From contig JADYZI010000244.1 of assembly GCA_020853255.1 (NCBI GenBank), positions 1 through 11,691 of the forward strand: 11,691 bases of DNA. The letters run 5' to 3'. Below are positions 1 through 4,941 of this stretch, piece by piece (the stretch's first letter is position 1; each line of letters starts with the position of its first letter). The notes below the pieces were generated by a model that ran no database searches, was not told the DNA's origin, and was given only the letters and a program-made list of their open reading frames with translations. The position numbers were made by a program, and so were the translations under genes. The stretch is from Acidobacteriota bacterium (GTDB lineage: Bacteria > Acidobacteriota > Blastocatellia > Pyrinomonadales > Pyrinomonadaceae).

Positions 1-1
1 G

Positions 2-78
2 TGGTGGCGGGGGGGAGGATCGAACTCCCGACCTTGGGGTTATGAATCCCACGCTCTAACCATCTGAGCTACCCAGCC
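2..78 (-). tRNA. tRNA with CAU anticodon, probably elongator tRNA-Met
   Basis: Read on the minus strand, this 77-nt stretch folds as a tRNA. It has a 7-bp acceptor stem, a D-arm GCTC/GAGC, a 7-nt anticodon loop TTCATAA with anticodon CAT, a 5-nt variable loop and a T-arm GGGAG-TTCGATC-CTCCC. The discriminator is A and the 3' CCA is encoded. CAT anticodons occur in initiator Met, elongator Met and lysidine-modified Ile tRNAs. The paired-looking G1-C72 end argues against the initiator, and the general pattern (GGCT...TAGCTCAG) is like elongator Met, but Ile2 cannot be excluded. Two mismatches are visible: T4-C69 in the acceptor stem and A31-C39 closing the anticodon stem. Confidence 0.93.
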
Positions 79-89
79 GTGGATAGTAG

Positions 90-117
90 ATTATAGACCA
101 GCGGCAAGACAATTCAA
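90..117 (-). promoter_or_regulatory. Sigma-70-type promoter of the tRNA gene
   Basis: On the minus strand there is a perfect -10 hexamer TATAAT (95 down to 90). A -35-like TTGAAT (117 down to 112) matches TTGACA at four of six positions, with a 16-nt spacer. Transcription would start only a few bases before the mature tRNA 5' end at 78, as is usual for tRNA genes. This is a prediction from sequence alone. Confidence 0.6.
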
Positions 118-152
118 ACTGAGTAGTAGCCCAATTTTGTTATCGTTGCTAT

Positions 153-179
153 TTTACATTCACAAAAATTTGTTATACT
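153..179 (+). promoter_or_regulatory. Extended -10 promoter for the RNase E/G gene
   Basis: The segment has TATACT (174-179) preceded by TG at 171-172, giving an extended -10 box. A TTTACA hexamer lies 15 nt upstream of the -10 box, at 153-158. Transcription starting near 186 would give a leader of about 360 nt before the nuclease start codon. No other good plus-strand promoter is visible closer to the gene. Confidence 0.55.
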
Positions 180-547
180 ACAAATCGGTTTGCTGCGGAT
201 CGGTATGAGTATCGGTGAGGAAAGGCAAACTGAAAGGATCTTAGACGTTCCCGGATATGTCCGGGTAAACAGATTTTCTGGGTCGAGCGCGGTTTCAGAA
301 CTTGTGCTCCCTGAGCTGTAAGACGGTTTTAGGCCGTTCAGCTTATAATTCCTGCGTGACAATCTACAAAGTCCCTTGTTTTGGAACTTGCTTCCGAAGC
401 CAATGCCTTAAGTTTAACCACGCGTAGAATCTGTTCGTCCGGTTCTGCCGGATCGAGGTCTGCATAGGTCCAGCCAGTTTCCAGCCGCCCGACGGAAGCG
501 ATCCGCGAAAGCAAACGACCGAAATTAGAATCGAGGGAAATACACAA

Positions 548-3124
548 TTGAATATGTCGAAAGAGATGATCGTCAGCGTCAATGGACGCGAGAAAAAGAT
601 AGCGATCCTGGACAACGGAAAAGTAACCGAATTTTACATTGAACGCGGTGAGGAGAATTCCGGCATTGCGGGAAACATTTATAAGGGCCGAGTGCAGCGG
701 GTTTTGCCCGGAATGCAGTCGGCTTTTGTCTCCATTGGGCTTGAGCGCGATGCGTTCCTATACGTCTCTGACTTCTTTGACGAAGAAGAAGAGATCGAGC
801 GGATCGTGATGGAGAAATCCAAGAAAGGCTCACCCGAAGAGGCAAAGCGGGAAGCGAACGAACAGATCGACCGGGCCCGCGTTGCGCGTGAAAAGCAGAT
901 GGATTCTGTTCAGGACATCACTGAACCGCTTGCCGCTCAGGAACAGCCGGAACAGGATTTGGAGGAAGCCGGACCTGCGCGCGGCCGAAGGCAGAGAGGC
1001 GACCGCTCGCGCGGAAGAAAAGAGGCTGAGCCGAGAGAGGCGGAAAGCGTAACGGTTGAGGAGCAGCCGCCGGCCGAGGAACCGTTTGAGTTCAAGTTCG
1101 AATTTGAAGATTCCGGGTTCGAACGCGTTGAAGATGATTCGGACACTGGTGAGATGTTCAAAGATGCCTTCCGGCAGGAAGCGATCGTTGATCAGGTCCG
1201 GGCGGTCGAGTTTGAAATGGAAGGAATTGCGGCCGCGGAGGTAGGTTCGCTGCTGGATTCTGAGATGGAACGGCCAAGCGGATTTGAGCGCATCGCCGAC
1301 GATGACGAAGGCCCTGCTCCTGAGACAAAGGCCAAGGGCCGCGGGAAAAAGGCCGCTTCAAAAGCAAAGGAGCCTGCCAGATCAAAGACAAAAAAAGCGA
1401 AGACAGAAACGGCCGCGACAGCCGATCCGGGCGAAGAAACAAAGAAGCCCGCTAAACGAGGCCGTTCGAAAAAGGCGGCCGAGGCCGAAGGGCTGGACGA
1501 TGCCGAGGCAAGCGTGAAAGAATCCGGCGATGTTGCCGAAATGTCGGTTCGCCGGGGCGGCCGGGGCCGCAGGCGAGGCGGCAGAAATCGACGCGATGAC
1601 GAGTCCGCTACAACCGGCGAAGCAGCCGAGGGAAGTGAAGGCGCGGAAGGCGAAACAAGCGATGACACAGCCCACGCAGATGTTGCCGCCGCAAGCGCGG
1701 AATTAGAAGCGGTTCCCGAGGCGAGGGATGAAGAACCCGAGGCCGAAGCAACCGAAAAGCCAGACGGGCGGCGACCCGCGGGCGAGAATCGCCGTCCGGG
1801 GCCGGACAACCGCGATCGTCGGAACGGACGCGACCGCGACCGCAACCGCAGCCAGGGAGACGGCCGTCGGCCGGACCGCCACGAAAAACGCGACCGGCCG
1901 CCGCAGCCGACCATCTCCGACCTGCTTCGCGAAGGGCAGGAAATACTTGTGCAGATCGCCAAAGAACCGATCGCGCGAAAAGGCGCGCGAATTACTTCGC
2001 ACATCGCTCTGCCGGGCCGTTTTCTTGTTTATATGCCGACGATCGAGCATCTAGGCGTTTCACGCAAGATCGAATCGTCGAGCGAACGCGGGCGGCTTCG
2101 CACGCTGATCCAGCGAATTCGTCAGGAAGAAGACATTCCGTCAGGCGGGTTTATCGTTAGGACGGCTGGAATTGGAATTTCGGAGGAAGACCTGCGGCAG
2201 GATGCCCGCTACCTTGTCCGAACCTGGCAAGACATCAAGAAGACGTCTGAAAAGGCGAAGTCGCCCGCGATGGTGCACGCCGATCTGGACATTGTTCAGC
2301 GGCTGCTTCGCGACCAGATGTCGGATGAATTTACCGCGATCAGAGTGGACAGTGAAGAGGAATATCTTCGCACGGTCGAGTTCATGAACCGTATTCAGCC
2401 GCGAATGGTGAATCGGGTCAAGCTCTATACTCGCGATGAGCCGATCCTGGACCACTACGGTGTTCAGGAAGAGATCGACAAAGCGCTCAAACCGCGTGTT
2501 TGGCTAAAATCCGGGGGCTATCTGGTGATCAATCAGACCGAGGCACTTGTCGCCATCGACGTCAACACCGGCAAATTCGTCGGCAAGGGAAATGCGCGGC
2601 TTGAGGATACGATCACGAAAACGAACATGGAAGCGGTGGAAGAGATCGCCCGGCAGATACGCCTGCGCGACCTGGGCGGGATCATCGTTCTTGACCTGAT
2701 CGATATGGAGGACCGGCGCAACCGGCACAAGGTCTCGCAGGCCCTGCAGGAAGCTCTGGCCCATGACAAATCACCGACAAAGGTGCTGTCATTCAACGAT
2801 TTCGGCTTGATAATAATGACACGCAAGCGCGTCAAGCAGTCGCTTGAACGTACGCTGTGCACGGTTTGCGAATACTGCGAAGGCTCAGGTTGGGTAAAAT
2901 CGCCGCAAACGGTTTGTTTCGAGATCCTCTCGGAAGCCCGACGGCTGTCGCGTGACACGGAAGATGTGCGTCAAACTACGCTGCGTGCTCATCCGGACGT
3001 CGTTCAAGCTCTTAGAAGCACCGAGCGCGCCGTCCTCGATGAGATCGAGGCTTATCTCGGAAACGTAGACCTGACCGCCGATACGACCATCCATCAAGCA
3101 CAATTCGATTTTGCACTTGTTTGA
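548..3124 (+). CDS. Ribonuclease E/G family endoribonuclease with large S1-domain insert
   Basis: This is the single-strand-specific endonuclease of RNA processing and mRNA decay, 858 aa. Residues 1-79 are the first half of the S1 domain (NIYKGRV, LPGMQSAFVSIG, FLYVSDFF). Residues 80-452 are a low-complexity insert. Residues 453-500 finish S1, followed by the 5'-end sensor segment GFIVRTAGIG, with R538/T539 matching E. coli R169/T170. The DNase I-like catalytic segment has the metal-binding aspartates D671 (AIDVNTGKF) and D716 (VLDLIDM), equivalent to E. coli D303 and D346. A Cys-rich zinc link follows at C771, C774 and C777. There is no long C-terminal scaffold tail. The start is uncertain: TTG at 548 has GAGG about 11 nt upstream, while ATG at 554 gives the more usual N-terminus MSKEM but puts the ribosome site too far away. 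The N-terminus resembles RNase G more than RNase E. Because of the insert I give no symbol; rng or rne would both be used. Confidence 0.95.
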   Translation: MNMSKEMIVSVNGREKKIAILDNGKVTEFYIERGEENSGIAGNIYKGRVQRVLPGMQSAFVSIGLERDAFLYVSDFFDEEEEIERIVMEKSKKGSPEEAKREANEQIDRARVAREKQMDSVQDITEPLAAQEQPEQDLEEAGPARGRRQRGDRSRGRKEAEPREAESVTVEEQPPAEEPFEFKFEFEDSGFERVEDDSDTGEMFKDAFRQEAIVDQVRAVEFEMEGIAAAEVGSLLDSEMERPSGFERIADDDEGPAPETKAKGRGKKAASKAKEPARSKTKKAKTETAATADPGEETKKPAKRGRSKKAAEAEGLDDAEASVKESGDVAEMSVRRGGRGRRRGGRNRRDDESATTGEAAEGSEGAEGETSDDTAHADVAAASAELEAVPEARDEEPEAEATEKPDGRRPAGENRRPGPDNRDRRNGRDRDRNRSQGDGRRPDRHEKRDRPPQPTISDLLREGQEILVQIAKEPIARKGARITSHIALPGRFLVYMPTIEHLGVSRKIESSSERGRLRTLIQRIRQEEDIPSGGFIVRTAGIGISEEDLRQDARYLVRTWQDIKKTSEKAKSPAMVHADLDIVQRLLRDQMSDEFTAIRVDSEEEYLRTVEFMNRIQPRMVNRVKLYTRDEPILDHYGVQEEIDKALKPRVWLKSGGYLVINQTEALVAIDVNTGKFVGKGNARLEDTITKTNMEAVEEIARQIRLRDLGGIIVLDLIDMEDRRNRHKVSQALQEALAHDKSPTKVLSFNDFGLIIMTRKRVKQSLERTLCTVCEYCEGSGWVKSPQTVCFEILSEARRLSRDTEDVRQTTLRAHPDVVQALRSTERAVLDEIEAYLGNVDLTADTTIHQAQFDFALV
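785..1903 (+). other. Disordered charged insert inside the RNase E/G S1 domain
   Basis: This part of the nuclease gene (residues about 80-452) has no folded-domain signature. It begins with an acidic helix-like stretch. Next comes an acidic/aromatic patch (EEPFEFKFEFED, 177-188) and a motif SGFER followed by an acidic patch, found twice (189-199 and 244-255). A Lys-rich, histone-H1-like part (261-310) and an RGG-like cluster RRGGRGRRRGGRNRR (335-349) come after. An Ala/Glu-rich stretch then leads to an Arg/Asp/Gly-rich block (407-452). The composition resembles the RNA-binding and partner-docking scaffold of RNase E, but it sits inside the S1 domain, not at the C-terminus. RNA binding and partner docking are inferred. 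Confidence 0.75.
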
Positions 3125-3148
3125 AGCAGACCAGAATGAGTAAGGGAA

Positions 3149-3181
3149 AAAAAGAGGCTGGCCCAATGGCGGCCTCTTTTT
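3149..3181. terminator. Bidirectional intrinsic terminator between convergent genes
   Basis: An 8-bp perfect stem, AAAGAGGC (3151-3158) with GCCTCTTT (3172-3179), is followed by a T run on the plus strand. On the minus strand the A run at 3147-3153 becomes a T run after the same stem. It lies 25 nt after the nuclease stop codon and about 110 nt after the end of the convergent LolA-like gene. It could therefore end both transcripts. Confidence 0.85.
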
Positions 3182-3214
3182 GTGGGAAGTATCAGGTGGT
3201 CAAGATCTGATCCA

Positions 3215-3275
3215 GAGATTTGAAATTTGAGATTTGAGATTTGAGATCTACAATCGCCAATCTGAAATCTGAATT
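3215..3275. repeat. Heptamer repeat run with a partly complementary arm
   Basis: Five tandem 7-bp units lie at 3215-3249: GAGATTT, GAAATTT, GAGATTT, GAGATTT, GAGATCT. Nine bases later, AATCTGAAATCTGAATT (3259-3275) is nearly the reverse complement of the run, with one-base gaps, so an imperfect hairpin can form. It sits between the bidirectional terminator and the stop codon of the LolA-like gene. No protein is encoded. It looks like a short intergenic repeat; I cannot assign it to a named family. Confidence 0.7.
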
Positions 3276-3289
3276 CGGGCTTCTCCTGC

Positions 3290-4087
3290 CTACATTTTGA
3301 GATCTTTTTTCAACTCTTTAACATTCGATGGTTTTGCGAAGATCGAATCGGGAATCGGGCGGTTGAATTCGATCGATTCGTAATTGATGCGCGACGCGTG
3401 TTTGCCGTTGGTGAAGTGGTCGATTATGAACGGGGCGTTTACTCCGTCAACATCGATGAATTGGGCGTAGCGATCTTCTTCGTTCGAATCTTCTCCTTCT
3501 GACGCAGAACGTTTGTAGATGGCTTTCATCGGCAGGCCGGTGTCGGCGGCGAATTCGAATTCTACAATTAGGCCATCGTTGTAGGTGAGTTTAACGACAT
3601 CGTTACGTTTTCCCAGCGTTGAGGGGCGTTTGCCGGCGTAGGTCAGCTTTGCTTCTTTACGCCAATGGCCGCGAAGCAGGTTGTCGAGGCTAGTGCGGAT
3701 GCCGAACTTGAAATTCTCAACCTGCTTCTCGCCCTGCAGTTTTATTACCTCGGCATCGCCATCGAATGTCCAGCCGGTCGATCCGACATTTGTCTGGACG
3801 CTCTTTACACCGCCGCCCTTGAAGTCGGTCCGCTCCTTGTCCGGGAAAACGATAACATCAATGAAGGATTGGAACGAAACAACGCCGCCGTCCTTTATGA
3901 TGCTGTATTTTCCACGTCCGATCTGCGAGGTTATCCTCAAATATTTGTCACCGCCCAGGTTTTCCACTGCCTTTCGCAATATGGCCTCTGGGTCCGGTGA
4001 TGCATCTTGTGAGAGTGCCGCGGCCGCGGATATTGCGATCAAAGCGGCGGTAAAAAGCGCGAAATTCCGTAAAGATCTAAAACTCAT
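3290..4087 (-). CDS. Secreted LolA-like protein of unknown function
   Basis: The protein has 265 aa. Residues 1-27 form a signal peptide: a basic n-region (MSFRSLR), a hydrophobic core and an Ala-rich end before SQDAS. The mature part is a beta-rich chain. It starts with an AILRKAVENLGG helix and ends with a segment of the type DVDGVNAPFIIDHFTNGK...SIFAKP. This arrangement is seen in LolA/LolB-like (outer-membrane lipoprotein sorting) folds and in many uncharacterised acidobacterial secreted proteins. I see no catalytic motif. The frame stays open for 60 codons farther upstream, but that stretch overlaps the preceding gene and lacks protein character. The ATG at 4087 has a GTGGGG-like site 6 nt upstream and directly gives the signal peptide. 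It starts 16 nt after the TonB-like gene ends, so the two are probably one operon. The LolA-like fold is a tentative call. Confidence 0.8.
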   Translation of the reverse strand: MSFRSLRNFALFTAALIAISAAAALSQDASPDPEAILRKAVENLGGDKYLRITSQIGRGKYSIIKDGGVVSFQSFIDVIVFPDKERTDFKGGGVKSVQTNVGSTGWTFDGDAEVIKLQGEKQVENFKFGIRTSLDNLLRGHWRKEAKLTYAGKRPSTLGKRNDVVKLTYNDGLIVEFEFAADTGLPMKAIYKRSASEGEDSNEEDRYAQFIDVDGVNAPFIIDHFTNGKHASRINYESIEFNRPIPDSIFAKPSNVKELKKDLKM

Positions 4088-4103
4088 ACTTGACCCCACC
4101 CGG

Positions 4104-4793
4104 CTATGGTTTGAAATCGTATTCGACAAAAATGTGCTGCGAAACGGGCTGCTTGCTCTTTTTGTGCACCGCCGGCGTAAATTTGATGGCTTTTGCGGCC
4201 TCAATGGCTGCCTTGTCAAATTCGCGCGGCATATTACTTGAAGCGTTGCCAACGCGAAGTTCGCCATTGGACAGGAATGTTACGCTTACTATCACTTTGC
4301 CTTTGACCTTTTCCGCCCTGTATTTTTCCGGATAGACCGGTTCGGGCTTGCTGGTGAATTTCGGCTTTGTGACATTCTTATCTGAGTCTTCAAAAAGAAC
4401 CGTGACCCTGTATTCCAGCCTTGCTTTCATCGCGGCCGGTTTTCCCTGAAAGCGGGCAGGTTTGAAAAAGAGTTTCTGCAGCCCCGCGCGCACCGCATCA
4501 CCGACACCGTGCGGCAGATCGTTCACGATCACAACATCTCGGACCTTTCCGTCTTCGCCAAGGGTAAATGTCGCGTTGACGGTCCCTTCAACGCCGTTCT
4601 TTCGTGCCGTTTCCGGGTAAACTATCTCGAGGCCGCCTATCTCAGGCGGCTCGGTGATCATTGCGGGTTCGAAGCTATAAAGATATTTGAACGAAATGTC
4701 CTGCCCGCTTACCGCGGCGGCCGAGCAGAACAGAAGTGAGGCGATCACGGCAATCCGGATGCTGGATCGGGTCATGAGGTTTAACATACACAT
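4104..4793 (-). CDS. Periplasmic protein with two TonB C-terminal-like repeats
   Basis: The protein has 229 aa. A signal peptide or N-terminal anchor (about residues 8-30, IAVIASLLFCSAAAVSG) is followed by two TonB_C-like units. Unit 1 is about 56-134 (IVYPETARKNGVEGTVNATF, then FFKPARFQGKP). Unit 2 is about 148-228 (PVYPEKYRAEKVKGKVIVSV, then IKFTPAVHKK). Both show the family order: a YP motif, G.V.V strands, a helix, then the F.PA motif. In TonB this domain contacts outer-membrane receptors. Here the Pro-rich spacer is absent, so it is not a canonical TonB and its role is unknown. Possible starts are ATG at 4793, 4787 and 4775; none has a clear ribosome site. The last gives the most typical signal peptide (MTRSSIR...). 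It is the first gene of an operon with the LolA-like gene, and a terminator separates it from the Clp gene upstream. Confidence 0.85.
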   Translation of the reverse strand: MCMLNLMTRSSIRIAVIASLLFCSAAAVSGQDISFKYLYSFEPAMITEPPEIGGLEIVYPETARKNGVEGTVNATFTLGEDGKVRDVVIVNDLPHGVGDAVRAGLQKLFFKPARFQGKPAAMKARLEYRVTVLFEDSDKNVTKPKFTSKPEPVYPEKYRAEKVKGKVIVSVTFLSNGELRVGNASSNMPREFDKAAIEAAKAIKFTPAVHKKSKQPVSQHIFVEYDFKP

Positions 4794-4880
4794 ATCGGTT
4801 TGGGTGAAGATCTCTATCGGGCGAAAGGCCGAACACAGGCATTCTACCCCAATTTGCTATCCCGCCTGAAAATATTTATG

Positions 4881-4913
4881 AAAAAGGCCAGGCCGAATTG
4901 ATACGGCCGGGCC
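4881..4913 (-). terminator. Intrinsic terminator of the ClpA-like gene
   Basis: Read on the minus strand, a GC-rich stem (GGCC and CGGCC blocks at 4904-4913 pairing with 4886-4895, with one mismatch) encloses an 8-nt loop. It is followed directly by TTTTT (4885 down to 4881). It lies about 30 nt after the stop codon of the Clp gene and so separates that gene from the TonB-like operon. Confidence 0.85.
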
Positions 4914-4941
4914 ATTGGATACCGCAAATCGCGATATTGTT

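Larger units (their letters stand above)
79..547. other. Divergent intergenic region and long leader of the RNase E/G gene
   Basis: These 469 nt hold no convincing coding region; the open frames on either strand have no recognisable protein character. The region carries the tRNA promoter on the minus strand and an extended -10 promoter for the nuclease on the plus strand. Past the promoter, the leader can form several small hairpins. One is CCCGGA-TATG-TCCGGG at 250-265. A bulged stem lies at about 314-343 (AGCTG/CAGCT outside, ACGG/CCGT inside). Another is TCCGG-TTCTG-CCGGA at 438-452. A TATAAT-like hexamer at 344-349 has no good -35 partner. I recognise no known riboswitch. Confidence 0.6.

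Noticed and set aside
344..349. TATAAT hexamer as a second promoter of the RNase E/G gene
   Set aside because: No -35 hexamer and no TG extension at the right place.
1192..2004. 270-codon open frame on the minus strand opposite the RNase E/G insert
   Set aside because: Ser/Arg/Pro-rich product made by the mirror of a GC-rich low-complexity coding region; no domain, and the plus frame is clearly the real gene.
4088..4267. Upstream extension of the LolA-like gene by 60 codons
   Set aside because: It overlaps the TonB-like gene, lacks protein character and would bury the signal peptide.
4841..4870. Possible promoter for the TonB-like operon (TAGAAT with TTCAGG, 18-nt spacer)
   Set aside because: The -35 matches only three of six positions; a promoter must be near here because of the terminator at 4881-4913, but this one is too weak to list.
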